DNA of 64,000 nt. Source: Ricordea florida (lineage: Eukaryota; Cnidaria; Anthozoa; Corallimorpharia; Ricordeidae). Shown piece by piece: positions 1 through 12,000 of the stretch. The notes beneath the pieces were generated by a model. It did no database searches, was not told the origin of the DNA, and saw nothing but the letters and a program-made list of their open reading frames with translations. Position 1 is the first letter of the stretch. Every line of letters begins with the position of its first letter. The translations under genes were made by a program, and so were the position numbers. The DNA is taken from contig OX453278.1 in assembly GCA_949710005.1 (NCBI GenBank), positions 2,664,501 through 2,728,500 on the forward strand, in the 5' to 3' direction.

Positions 1-299
1 TTTCTGCCTGGGTTTTGTTATTGCAGGGTTACAGAGCTGCCCTCAAGTCAAAGAACTTTTGATATGAAATAAGGAGAACTGTACAAGTGCATTACTGTTT
101 GCCTCACGTTCTGTGCAGAGAATCCTTCAATGTCCTGCAGCTCACGTGAACTCCATGACTGGATCTTATTAGTCTTCTCACTAGAAACAACCAAGGAAAA
201 TATTTATTACTTGTATTACTTGTACACACAGTCAAACTACAATTTTGCCATCCTTGTGACTATAATTATTATTTTTAATGCTACCATTCTCATCATCAT

Positions 300-2480
300 C
301 ATTATGCCTATTACTAGAAGATCATTGACGAGAACCAACATGATCCCAAACAGTTATTCTCAGTTTTTGACAAGCTTCTTCATCATGAAATTGAACCCAA
401 AATACCTGACTCTGTGGATGATGAGTTCGTAGCAAATGCGCTTGCTGATTATTTTATTGAAAAGATCACCACAATACATGAGGAGTTGCAGGAAAAAGGG
501 GTACTACAGACCAGGCCCAACTGGAGCTGCTGTATAGTGACTCTGAGTTTAATTACTTCAAGTCTGTGTCATGTGATGAACTGTCTGATCTGGTTCCCAG
601 GTTGAGTTTTAAGTCCTACATGCTAGATCCAATACCCGCACCAGTCCTCAAAAACTGTTTTGATCTACTACTCCCATTTCTCACAAAGGTTGTGAACTGC
701 TCTCTGCAGAGCTGCACGTTGACTTCTGACATGAAACGGTTACCAACTATACAAGAATCATAGACCTATTTCTAATCCGATGTTTCTCTCCAAGTGCTGC
801 GAGAAGGTAGTTGTGAGTCAGTTCATTTCCCATCTGTGAGAAAACAAGCTTGAAGAAATTTTCCAGTCTGCTTGTAAAGTTGGCCATAGCACTGAAATAG
901 CAATGAATCAGCACTGTTGCGAGTCCATAATGATGTGCTATGTGCACTGGACAATGGAAGGTGTGTGATGTTGGTACTGCTGGACCTATCAGCAGCATTC
1001 GACACAGTGCATCACAGTATCCTACAATTCTGTCTCTCCCAGTGTGTGGGTGTACAGGGCTCTGCCTACACTTGGTTCGAGTCTTATACCTGTCCAGTCG
1101 CTCACAGTTTGTCCAAATCAGAGATACCTGTTCTTCTGATCGTCAATTGACCTGTGGTCTTCCCCAGGGGTCTGTGTTGGGCCCAATCTTATACTTGGTC
1201 TACACTTCCCCTCTCGGAGCTATCCAGAGTCGCCATGGTGTCAGGTTTCACATGTACGCATACAACACTCAACTGTACCTTAGCATGAAGACCACTAAAG
1301 TGGAGGACGTTGTGTCTAGGGTTGAAGCTTATTTGCGTGAGCTGAACAAGTGGTTGCTTTCAAACAATCTCCAATTTTTAAAAATTTAAACAATTCTTAA
1401 AAAATCAAACAATGGTAAGACTGAGCTCTTGGTTCTGCACACTAAACATGACCCTAAGCCACCATTATATTCAATTACTATGGGTGATTCTACTGTGGAG
1501 CCCACATCTAGTGCTCGGAACATTGGTGCTGTCTTTGATGACACCATGAGTTTTGAGGAACACGTCATTGATCTATGCAGGACTGCCTTTTTTCACATCA
1601 GGAACATTAGTCGCATACATCCATGCCTAAGTACTGACTCTACCAGAACACTAGCAGGGGTTTCAATAGAAGCCGGCAACCGTCGAATTTCGCCACCTAC
1701 TTCCCAAATCATCGCCGCCTACTTTCTAACATTAAATTTCTTTTTGGTCCCTTGAGTTTCTTGAGTCACAGAATTTCTCACCTGTTACTGCCGCCTACTT
1801 TAATATGGCCAGCCACCTACTTCAGAACTTATTGAAACCCCTGCACTAGTGCATGCCTTAGTAACGTCTCGATTAGATTACTGTAATGCACTTCTCTATG
1901 GCCTACCTGATTATCTTATTCAAAGGATACAATATGTTATGAATGCAGCAGCCAAAGTTATCACTTACAAGCGAAAGTTTGATCATGTCACTGAGCTGCA
2001 CTGGCTCACCATCCGCCAGCATATTGTTTCTAAGATCTTATTGTACACCTTTAAGGCACTCAATGGTGTGATACCTGACTGAGCTCATCTTTCTTTATGT
2101 TCCTAGGCAAACACTTAGGTCCGCTAACCAACTTCTGCTGGAGCAGCCAACACACAAACTCTAACTGATTAGCTTAAGGCCTTTCTCAATATGCACACCT
2201 TATCTCTGGAATTCCCTTCCATTTGATATTAAATGCAACATATCTGTCCCTATTTTTAAAGCTAAGCTCAAGACCTATCTTTTTTGAAAAGCCTTGCCCT
2301 ATTTTTTTGATTTTTGACTTTTCCGATTTTACGAGTTTTAGACTTTTCACTTTTTTGATTCTTAGGTTTCTAAATTGCTACATGTATATTTGTACATTTA
2401 AGCATATTGCGTGTTGATTATAGTTTATTTGACACTGCAAAGTGCATTCGGGCATTAGGAAAATGCACTATAGAAATCTT
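300..2480 (+). mobile_element. Decayed CR1-like non-LTR retrotransposon (reverse transcriptase part)
   Basis: Conceptual translation in several frames gives an ordered series of reverse transcriptase blocks: a linker near 414-500, the LLDLSAAFDTVHHSIL block near 967-1030, the GLPQGSVLGPILYLVY block near 1153-1205, a YAYNTQLY block near 1255-1278 where the catalytic box of this family is normally YADDTQLY, and a C-terminal block HALVTSRLDYCNALLYGLP near 1851-1910. The frame changes several times and stops intervene, and the catalytic aspartates are lost, so it cannot be active. The 3' end near 2440-2480 has the short tail usual in CR1-like elements. No EN domain is seen, so it is 5' truncated. 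A MITE sits inside it at 1655-1843. Confidence 0.85.
1655..1843. mobile_element. MITE nested in the LINE, with a 6-bp target duplication
   Basis: The ends are inverted copies (CAGGGGTTTCAATA at the left, TATTGAAACCCCTG at the right) and CACTAG flanks both sides (1649-1654 and 1844-1849). Removing the insert restores a continuous LINE reading from the TRTL residues into HALVTSRLDYC, so the insertion came after the LINE. No coding capacity. Confidence 0.8.
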
Positions 2481-2489
2481 TGTGAACTG

Positions 2490-3290
2490 GATGATTTTTT
2501 CCCGTTTGCTTCCTAAGGGAGTGAGTCATAGCCCATGACCAAAAGTCCCTTGGAGTTTTCTCCTTACTCTACAAAGTCTATGCTGTTCCTAGTAACGTAG
2601 TTTTCTGGAGCAATAAAATAACAATTTTGAAATTTTTGTTACACTTCTCAATGATCCTACCACAATTAGTACCACCTGCACAGTTCTCATGTTCCACATT
2701 ATTGCAATTTCTTTTAAGGTCCTGATACTTTTCAACTTTCTCATTATTATTATTATTAGTAGTAGTAGTAGTATTGGTATTCAGTTTTTTTTATTTATAT
2801 AAGCAAATACTTGCTAGATTTCCGTATGAACCCATACTATATTACGCATGCCGTACCTGTAGTATTTAGGATCAAGTACACACAAATATGTTTCTGTTTC
2901 CTAAAATGGAACAATTCAGCTACTGTACACACATGGGGTTCTATGAAAATCTAGCCATTGGTTCTGCTTAGCTAGTTGAGACACGTACTTGTTAACCAAG
3001 GAAAGGGGAATAAAATGTTGTAAGGTAGACATGTCCAATGCACAATCCAACATAATCGTTGTTCCCTTGAACTGTAGAACAAGACATGGCGACGAACTGG
3101 TGATTCCCAAAGAGTACTGCGAAATCCGAAGCAAGGATTTAGATAACAACGAAAAATGCTACATGTGATCTGAACTGTTTCCACTCCTTACCAGTTTCAT
3201 CCTTTCTTTTTGATCAATGACTGCAAATGCATCAAGTATCGAAGTTACCGCCGCGAAAAGTATTTAACGACATGTCGTCCGCCATTGTGA
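2490..3290. other. Intergenic stretch with no recognisable gene
   Basis: AT-rich DNA between the LINE and the foldback element. A short ATT/AGT simple repeat lies near 2742-2775. The open frames here are short, without codon bias or family resemblance. I see no gene. Confidence 0.5.
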
Positions 3291-3360
3291 ATAGGTACTT
3301 CATATATGATTCCTATAGTGTACCGATATATAGATTCATATACTGCACTCTATAGTACTT

Positions 3361-5300
3361 GCGTACTTGAATGTCTTGGCTTACTTCAGTAACTTGGCGT
3401 ACTTCAGATACTTTGCTTACTTCAGTAACTTGGCGTTCTTGAGGTACTTTGCCTACTTCAGTAACTTGGCGTACTTGAAGTACTTTGCCTACTTCAGTGA
3501 CTTGGCGTACTTGAGGTACTTTGCTTCCTTCAGTAACTTGGCGTGCTTGAGGTACTTTGCCTACTTCAGTAACTTGGCGTGCTTGAGGTACTTTGCCTAC
3601 TTCAGTAACTTGCCGTACTTGAGGTACTTTGCCTACTTCAGTAACTTGGCGTACTTGAGGTACTTTGCCTACTTTAGTTACTTGGCGTACTTGAGTGTCT
3701 TGGCTTACTTCAGTAACTTGGCGTGCTTGAGGTACTTTGCCTACTTCAGTAATTTGCCGTACTTGAGGTACTTTGCCTACTTTAGTTACTTGGCGTATTT
3801 GAGTGTCTTGGCTTACTTCAGTAACTTGCCGTGCTTGAGGTACTGTGCCTACTTCAGTAACTTGGCCTACTTGAAGTACTTTGCCTACTTCAGTGACTTG
3901 GCGTGCTTGAGGTACTTTGCTTCCTTCAGTAACTTGGCGTGCTTGAGGTACTTTGCCTACTTTAGTTACTTGGTGTACTTGAGTGTCTTGGCTTACTTCA
4001 GTAACTTGGCGTACTTGAGGTACTTTGCCTACTTCAGTAACTTGGCGTACTTGAGGTACTTTTCTTCCTTCAGTAACTTGGCGTGCTTGAGGTACTTTGC
4101 CTAGTTTAGTTATTTGGCGTACTTGAGTGTCTTGGCTTACTTCAGTAACTTGGCGTGCTTGAGGTACTTTGCCTACTTCAGTAACTTGGCGTACTTAAGG
4201 TACTTTGCCTAATTTAGTTACTTGGCGTACTTGAGTGTCTTGGCTTACTTCAGTAACTTGGCGTGCTTGAGGTACTTTGCCTACTTCAGTAACTTGGCGT
4301 ACTTGAGGTACTTTGCCTACTTTAGTTACTTGGCGTACTTGAGTGTCTTGGGTTACTTCAGTAACTTGCTGTGCTTGAGGTACTTTGCCTACTTCAGTAA
4401 CTTGGCGTACTTGAGGTACTTTGCCTACTTTAGTTACTTGGCGTACTTGAGTGTCTTGGCTTACTTCAGTAACTTGGCGTGCTTGAGGTACTTTGCCTAC
4501 TTCAGTAACTTGGCGTACTTGAGGTACTTTGCCTACTTTAGTTACTTGGCGTACTTGAGTGTCTTGGGTTACTTCAGTAACTTGCTGTGCTTGAGGTACT
4601 TTGCCTACTTCAGTAACTTGGCGTACTTGAGGTACTTTGCCTACTTTAGTTACTTGGCGTACTTGAGTGTCTTGGCTTACTTCAGTAACTTGGCGTGCTT
4701 GAGGTACTTTGCCCACTTCAGTAACTTGCCGTACTTGAGGTACTTTGCCTACTTTAGTTACTTGGCGTATTTGAGTGTCTTGGCTTACTTCAGTAACTTG
4801 CCGTGCTTGAAGTACTGTGCCTACTTCAGTAACTTGGCGTACTTGAAGTACTTTGCCTACTTCAGTGACTTGGCGTACTTGAGGTACTTTGCTTCCTTCA
4901 GTAACTTGGCGTGCTTGAGGTACTTTGCCTACTTTAGTTACTTGGTGTACTTGAGTGTCTTGGCTTACTTCAGTAACTTGCCGTGCTTGAGGTACTTTGA
5001 ATACTTCAGTAACTTGGCGTACTTGAGGTACTTTGCCTAATTTAGTTACTTGGCGTACTTCAGTGTCTTGGCTTACTTCAGTAACTTGCCGTGCTTGAGG
5101 TACTTTGCCTACTTCAGTAACTTGGCGTTCTTGAGGTACTTTGCCTACTTCAGTAACTTGGCGTGCTTAAGGTACTTTGCCTACTTCAGTAACTTGGCGT
5201 ACTTGAGTGTCTTGGCTTACTTCATGCTGTAACTTGGCGTACTTGAGGTACTTTGCTTACTTCAGTAACTTGGCATGCTTGAGTGTCTTGGCCTACTTCA
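3361..5300 (+). repeat. Left arm: 18/36-bp tandem array
   Basis: Three or four variants of an 18-bp unit alternate in higher-order blocks, some of 54, 72 or 90 bp. Because 18 is divisible by 3, most frames stay open for hundreds of codons and give apparent proteins of 12-residue repeats (YFSNLAYLRYFA) that are artefacts. Block patterns such as the SYLAYLSVL variant recur at several spacings, which indicates growth by unequal exchange of multi-unit blocks rather than of single units. Confidence 0.9.
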
Positions 5301-5311
5301 CTGACTTGGCA

Positions 5312-6735
5312 AGACACTCAAGCACGCCAAGTTACTGAAGTAAGCAAAGTACCTCAAGCACGCCAAGTTACTGAAGTAGGCAAAGTACTTCAAGTACGCC
5401 AAGTTACTGAAGTAGGCCAAGACACTTAAGTACGCCAAGTTACTGAAGTAGGCAAAGTACCTCAAGTACGCCAAGTTACTGAAGTAAGCAAAGTACCTCA
5501 AGCACGCCAAGTTACTGAAGTAGGCCAAGACACTTAAGTACGCCAAGTTACTGAAGTAGGCAAAGTACCTCAAGTACGCCAAGTTACTGAAGTAGGCAAA
5601 GTACCTCAAGTACGCCAAGTTACTGAAGTAAGCCAAGACACTCAAGTACGCCAAGTTACTGAAGTAGGCAAAGTGCCTCAAGCACGCCAAGTTACTGAAG
5701 TAGGCAAAGTACCTCAAGCACGCCAAGTTACTGAAGGAAGCAAAGTACCTCAAGCACGCCAAGTTACTGAAGTAGGCAAAGTATCTCAAGTACGCCAAGT
5801 TACTGAAGTAGGCAAAGTACCTCAAGCACGCCAAGTTACTGAAGGAAGCAAAGTACCTCAAGCACGCCAAGTTACTGAAGTAGGCCAAGACACTTAAGTA
5901 CGCCAAGTTACTGAAGTAAGCAAAGTACCTCAAGCACGCCAAGTTACTGAAGTAGGCAAAGTACCTCAAGTACGCCAAGTTACTGAAGTAGGCAAAGTAC
6001 CTCAAGTACGCCAAGTTACTGAAGTAAGCCAAGACACTCAAGTACGCCAAGTTACTGAAGTAGGCAAAGTACCTCAAGCACGCCAAGTTACTGAAGGAAG
6101 CAAAGTACCTCAAGCACGCCAAGTTACTGAAGTAGGCCAAGACACTTAAGTACGCCAAGTTACTGAAGTAAGCAAAGTACCTCAAGCACGCCAAGTTACT
6201 GAAGTAGGCAAAGTACCTCAAGTACGCCAAGTTACTGAAGTAGGCAAAGTACCTCAAGTACGCCAAGTTACTGAAGTAAGCCAAGACACTCAAGTACGCC
6301 AAGTTACTGAAGTAGGCAAAGTGCCTCAAGCACGCCAAGTTACTGAAGTAGGCAAAGTACCTCAAGTACGCCAAGTTACTGAAGTAGGCAAAGTACCTCA
6401 AGTACGCCAAGTTACTGAAGTAAGCCAAGACACTCAAGTACGCCAAGTTACTGAAGTAGGCAAAGTGCCTCAAGCACGCCAAGTTACTGAAGTAGGCAAA
6501 GTACCTCAAGCACGCCAAGTTACTGAAGGAAGCAAAGTACCTCAAGCACGCCAAGTTACTGAAGTAGGCAAAGTATCTCAAGTACGCCAAGTTACTGAAG
6601 TAGGCAAAGTACCTCAAGCACGCCAAGTTACTGAAGGAAGCAAAGTACCTCAAGCACGCCAAGTTACTGAAGTAGGCAAAGTATCTCAAGTACGCCAAGT
6701 TACTGAAGTGAGCCAAGACACTCAAGTACGCAAGT
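5312..6735 (-). repeat. Right arm: inverted copy of the 18/36-bp array
   Basis: Same unit as the left arm but inverted and shorter. Its apparent 475-residue minus-strand reading frame (5298-6725) is a repeat artefact. Unit variants differ in order and proportion from the left arm, so the arms have been expanding independently while the terminal inverted repeats stayed almost identical. Confidence 0.9.
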
Positions 6736-7028
6736 ACTAAAGAGTGCAGTATCTGAATCTATACATCGGTACACTATAGGAATCATATATGAAGTACCTA
6801 CCCCATTGTGGTTATTGACCGCTGGTCTTATAATTTGTCGGCTTATATTATTTACCTAACTCATTCCCTTTCAACTTCGGCTGCCACTCTGTAAAACTAG
6901 AATAGGAAAAAAATATACAAATAAAGTTTTACTTATTTGTGATATTCCCAAGAATGGGATTACAGCTCTGAAACTCTTGGCCTATTTTAAGGGATCAATC
7001 GGACGGTCGGAGGACCAGAAACAGCGCA

Positions 7029-7290
7029 CTCTTTGGTTCTGTCCTCGTGTACCGGTACACCAGGAAATAACCATTGTATTTTCTTTGTTTAGGAGTCATT
7101 GTTTAGCTGTAATGTATTGTTTGGTCTTTTGTATTGGCTCTTATGTACGGTACACGAGGATAGAACCCACTCTTTGCAGTCGCATCTACTTCCCTCAACC
7201 TCGTTCCCAGGTCCTTTTCCTTGAGTTTGGGCCTTTTCCCACCCAGCCTCAAACTCGGGGAAAAGGTCCTGGTAACGAGGTTGGTCTTGC
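7029..7290. repeat. Two adjacent short inverted-repeat elements
   Basis: The first (about 7029-7175) has related ends, TCCTCGTGTACCGGTAC against GTACGGTACACGAGGA. The second (about 7195-7287) has CAACCTCGTTCCCAGGTCC against GGTCCTGGTAACGAGGTTG around a short loop, and reads as a MITE-type hairpin. Neither codes. Confidence 0.65.
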
Positions 7291-7379
7291 CCCAAATTTC
7301 GGACGGCGCCGACGGCGCCCGTGCTTGCAAATCACTTCTCCCTTGACGTTGCGGTATTGTTAGAATTCGACAAAAAAGA

Positions 7380-8320
7380 GACGTAGTCGTTGATCGCGCG
7401 TTATCGATTTATTCTCGTTCTCACCGAGTAACGTTGATTACATGTGCTCGATATAGATAACAGATCAAATTTAGGATCAAGTGACGTATATACAAATAAA
7501 ACAAGCGCGTGACAGGAGCGTGACCTTGGATTATATAACACACCGTGTGTGATTTGTTACAGGGACAAAGTAGTTGTGTTAAATCAGCCAATCAGTCTAC
7601 CATTTGAAGGGGTTTTAAGTCTATAGCTGATCAAGACCGGTTTACTAAGGATCCTGCGCTATTCTGTCCCTGTTTGTACAAGGGACCTTTGCATGGTGGC
7701 AAAAACACATTTGAGTTTTGAAGACAGACTTGATTAGTTGAAGAGAACATGCACGAAAATGAAAGAGAGATCCACTTTCTCGCGTAGTGTGGTAAATTAC
7801 GAATTTTGGGCTTAAACCTGGACTATCCTAGAATTTAAGTAAATTGCGCCAAGAAAAGAGAAAACAAAACGCGGTCATTCCAATTGGTTATCAAAATCGA
7901 TCAGAGAGAAAATCACTGATGATTTGGGGCGTGTGCCATGTGTAGATCTTATAAGTGTGATAGTTCCACAGCAAGGTACCGTACTGTTCTTGTTTTTGAT
8001 TGGCTAAACTGAGGAGAGTAAAGACATAGGTTGCTAAATAGAGCGTGATTAAGTCGCATTGGAGCAACACCTTTTGCTGGTTTTTCATTTGTAGTTTTGA
8101 ATGTTTTATTACGTTATCTATTACTATATTGTGTACTAAAAACTGCTCTTCAGTAATGGGCCGTCGAAATCTTGCATTGTTAGAAAGATTAAAATTCACA
8201 CATTTTCACATCAATAAGTTGTGATGACCGCAAAGCTTTTTACATACATTTGCATATTTAAAAACATCAGCCAATTTTTCACTATAACAATTCCCGATAA
8301 TAAGTTAAGCACCTCTACTT
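7380..8320. other. Intergenic stretch with no recognisable gene
   Basis: Only short open frames with no family resemblance. The longest, on the minus strand at 7891-8199, shows no homology I recognise and no splice-consistent neighbours. Nothing else seen. Confidence 0.45.
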
Positions 8321-8321
8321 C

Positions 8322-8430
8322 TAGTCTGCTACACAGCCGTTAGTAGTGTCGTCACACAACGCTCCTCCCCACTTAGTTAGTGGGGAGGAGCGTTGCGTGA
8401 CGACACTAATAACGGCTGTGTAGCAGACTA
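8322..8430. mobile_element. Perfect-hairpin MITE
   Basis: An almost perfect palindrome: TAGTCTGCTACACAGCCGTT at the left and AACGGCTGTGTAGCAGACTA at the right, with a tight centre at about 8374-8381 (ACTTAGTTAGT). This is a foldback MITE without coding capacity. It is of the same general type as 39897-40015 but a different family. Confidence 0.85.
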
Positions 8431-8748
8431 CTCTACTTCCTGTATTTACGACTGGAGAAAGAATAAATAGAAGCAAAGGGCTCTCGAGATGGCTGTAATT
8501 TTTGAACAGCATGCATAACTAGTAGAAACCAAAGATACATAACGGTTTTGCATGAGCATATAAGCGATACTGAGGTCTTGCGTCTAACTAAGACTGTTAG
8601 ATTGCTCTTCCACAAATTCTCCAGGCTCAAAATGTCACCAACTTCATTATTTCACAACCCTTTTCTTTTGACATTCAAATCTTTACAGCAGCATGTAGCT
8701 GGATGTGATTGTTCCAATGAACCTAGTCTAATGGCCTTGCTCCCACGA

Positions 8749-8880
8749 GTCTGTTATAGCTCAATGTTAGAGCATCTAAACTTGTAATCGGAAGGTCGTA
8801 GGTTTGACTTCTATTGGGAGAACTCAAATTTGTTTTTTCCGAGCGGTTTGCTTGTGACAGTTCTGAAAAGTACATTTTTC
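8749..8880 (+). mobile_element. tRNA-derived SINE downstream of BRICHOS gene A
   Basis: A tRNA-like head (TAGCTCAATGTTAGAGCAT, then a B-box-like GTAGGTTTGACT) is followed by a tail containing TTGTGACAGTTCTGAAAAGTA. A related copy lies at 41635-41757 on the minus strand. Both copies sit roughly 160-320 bp past the stop codon of a BRICHOS gene and run antisense to it, so the SINE was probably already present when the gene was duplicated. It is not a functional tRNA: the arms do not pair and the head runs on into the tail. Confidence 0.65.
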
Positions 8881-8978
8881 CCCTTATTAAAGCTATCTTA
8901 ACTGCGGGAAGTAGTGCGTGAGTCTGTCCATACTTGTTATCAATCCTGTCACAGTCAATGATACACGGTTAACAATCC

Positions 8979-8984
8979 TTTATT
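8979..8984 (-). terminator. Poly(A) signal of BRICHOS gene A
   Basis: TTTATT on the plus strand is AATAAA on the gene strand, about 60 bp after the stop codon. The paralogue has AATAAA at 41481-41486, about 45 bp after its stop, in matching context. Confidence 0.7.
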
Positions 8985-9044
8985 GACACCATAAGCGGTT
9001 TGTGAAGTACAAGAAACTGTTATATTTGATTTATCGCAACATAG

Positions 9045-12000
9045 TTAGTTGTCGCAATAAGTGGTACAACAGACAATCTCATCATAGAGGTGAATAGTAA
9101 CACAGTCAAATTTCATTTTACCATCTTCCTCAATCCTCCCACATTTTCTTAAGTATGTGCAGGACTTTCCCTCTACGTAGCATCTCTTCTGGATGCTGTC
9201 TTGAGGGCAAAACTCCCGAGGTTGTAGGCCGGGAGGACATTTACCGTTGGGGCTGTTAGTCTGACGGCGTTTTCTAGTTATTCCTGGAGTTGCGTCATCT
9301 AGGAAATCAACAGTTATTGGATGAGGATGAGTATCATACTTTTCTCCATTGTTTTTATTAACCATTCACAAATAACGTAATAAAAACACATTTTTTCATC
9401 TTACACAGAAAAAGATGGTAGTTTAAACAGATGACGCAACATAAATAAAGAAAGAAAGAAATTGATAAATAAATAGATAAATAGATTAACTAATAAAATT
9501 AATACATGTTATGGTATTTGTAAAACAAAAATAATAACCGCGTTTAGCACATTAGTGAGTACATTTGATAGCAGGACTGAGGGTTTTTTAAGACAAAAAG
9601 GTGTCAAAGTATCGCCGGATCTTATTTTTATTGCAAATTGATCCTGCTGTTTAACGCCATAGAAATCGAGAGCGAATAATAAACGAATCATGTGTCGGTG
9701 AAGGAAATAACAAAATACTATAAATCTTCATGTGAAGACGTCGCCATTTTGAAAACGATCTTCAACCAAATGCTGTCTCATGGCTGATAGTCTGCAGAAG
9801 CTCAGCCAATTAGATTGCGGCATTTGCATTAGTCTACAAGTAGATACTTTACCAATATCTTATAGGCTGTGTTTTCACTAGGCCGATTAACTAGCTAAAT
9901 ATTTTTCCTAGGTGTTTGTTTACAGACCGACATTAGCTAGTTAAACATGACATCTGTTTTTACTGGGAAATTTTAAGCCACTAATAACTCGCAAGATTCA
10001 AATTACAAATCCGCACAGCTTTAAAAAATGGCGGGAGAGGAAGCGCTCCTATTGGGTTCACTAGTACTGATTCTCGCTATATTTTTGCGAAAGAGAAGGA
10101 GTTTCGTTCAGAGGATGCGATTAATGTCTCGGCAGATGCGGAGGGACTGAGCTTGTCGAGGGTGACGCATGTGGTATAGGAACTTGAGAAGAACTGCTGC
10201 TTGCCCGTAATGCGGGAAACAGGTAAGGCCCTGAACGAGGGATCTGAGCATCTAAATTGTAAAACGGCGAAAGAATTGGGAAGAGTTTTGCAATTCGTCA
10301 GCCATTTTTACAAGCATACTCGGTTTTGTCTCGGAAGAACCACGAGGCGAGCGTCTGGAAAATAATTTGCCAGATTGTTTTGGCAGTCATCTGTCACTAC
10401 ACGCGATGCGATTGGCTGCGGTATTTGTTGGGACAAGTTAAACCATCTTGCGAGGTAGTGTAACTCTGCGTGAGTTTCCTGTCGAAAAGGCGAGAAAACC
10501 CGTTGTTTTTCCTTGTGAAAACAGTTGGCATTGTTAACTCGCTAAACACTAGACAAAGTGTTTTCACTGCATTTCCGGACTTTTCTGACTTTAACTAGCT
10601 AACTGATTGTCCTAGTGAAAACACGACCATAGTCAGTGAACTGTGTTTCGGAGACTTGACAGGTCAGAGGTTCTTCAGCGGTTACACTGACCCAAGGCCA
10701 CGGCACTTCTTATTTGACAATCATGAAACCAAGTTTGTTCGGTTTTTTAAGTCTGTTATTTTTTCCTACGAAGTAATAGTGGCATACGGTGGCCCACAAC
10801 TGTCACGGCGAAAAGAAAAAGCTCACGGCGAAAAGAAAAAGCTCACGGCGAAAAGAAAAAGCTCACGGCGAAAAGAAAAAGCTCACGGCGAAAAGAAAAA
10901 GCTTACGGCAAAAAGAAAAAGCTCACGGCGAAGAGAAAAAGATTACGGCAAAAAGAAAAAGCTCACGGCGAAAAGAAAAAGCTCACGGCAAAAAGAAAAA
11001 TTCCAACCGGTCAGCGGTTGGTGGTTAGCGGTCACAGAGAATAGGACGGTAACTACTTGGTGTAGTCATGGTAACTACTTGGTGTAGGCACTCACACAGT
11101 AAAGACAATAAAGTAAGCCTGATAGGATGATTAAGGACACTGAAGTACGGCTGGAGTACAGCTGAGGTTGCTAAAGTAAAGCTTGGCGACTATATTTATA
11201 AAGCAGACCACTCTATTTATGGGGTGAATCGAACCTCTCAATCCACAGCCTACACCAAGTAGTTACCAGTCACAGTAACTACAGTAACTACTTGCACCAA
11301 GTACAAATATAAGAGTCTTATATTTGAATACAGAAAATAAGAAATAAGAAACACGATACGCGCAGAAAAATAGTGTGCAAGGAGCGCCATAGAGGTACAC
11401 ACGAGTCGAACAAAAATATATAAAGAACCTCTCAAATATAAAACTCACAACTGATCAGACCAATCTACTTTCAAAGGGGCTAAAGTTTATTCCTACACCC
11501 GTGACAAAAAAGATAACATCAGGTATCAACTGATGCGAGATTTAAATCATTTTGTGAGACGAATGCGTCTCCAATATATGTATCACGGTGAGAATAGCGA
11601 ACCACACCCCTTCCATGTTAAATCAAACTGGAACCCACCAGTTCAACCATCAGTTACAATAGAAAGCTACCTAGAAGAGGTTAAGTTACAACTCGCTGAA
11701 ATAGAGATTGCCAAGCCAAATAACAACCTGCGTTATAACTAACTCAAAGCGATCAAAGTGCTAAAAGATAACCCTGAAGCCAACATTAAAAAGGCAGATA
11801 AGGGTTCCACTACAGTCGTTATGAACAAACATGATAAAATTGCAGAGGGTCAGATCCAACTAAACGATGAAGAAAACTACAGACCCCTTGCAACACCTAT
11901 GGTGGAGGAAACTTCTGCTAGGGTCCAGCGACTTATAAGAGAACTCCACCAAAGCCACCATATAGATGCAATGACTAGATAATGGCTATCTCAAAAGGCA

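Larger units (their letters stand above)
3292..6800. mobile_element. Large foldback element with tandem-repeat arms
   Basis: The outer ends are near-perfect inverted repeats of about 80 bp (3292-3371 against 6722-6800, with about three mismatches in the part compared), starting TAGGTACTTCATATATGATT. Inside, the left half (about 3361-5300) is a tandem array of 18-bp units such as TACTTCAGTAACTTGGCG, TACTTGAGGTACTTTGCC and TACTTGAGTGTCTTGGCT, usually paired into 36-bp units. The right half (about 5312-6735) is the same array in reverse complement. The turning point is near 5300-5312. CCATTGTG lies just outside both ends and may be part of a target duplication, but the spacing differs. No transposase is present. 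The whole could form one giant hairpin. Confidence 0.9.

Noticed and set aside
3361-6735. Possible CRISPR array
   Set aside because: The units are continuous 18/36-bp repeats without unique spacers, and the surrounding DNA is animal nuclear DNA with introns.
3367-6740. Open frames of 139-475 codons on both strands made of 12-residue repeats
   Set aside because: They follow from a tandem unit of 18 bp, a multiple of three with few stop triplets. They overlap on both strands and have no normal composition, so they are not proteins.
8750-8822. A tRNA gene, as also at 29034, 32171, 41735 and 46727
   Set aside because: Only the A and B boxes look right; the acceptor and anticodon stems do not pair and SINE-type bodies follow. 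I call them SINE heads.
10656-11087. Lys-rich open frames over the 20-bp repeats (and their inverse at 13257-13490)
   Set aside because: Repeat artefacts of the foldback arms; the protein-like reading depends only on the unit sequence.
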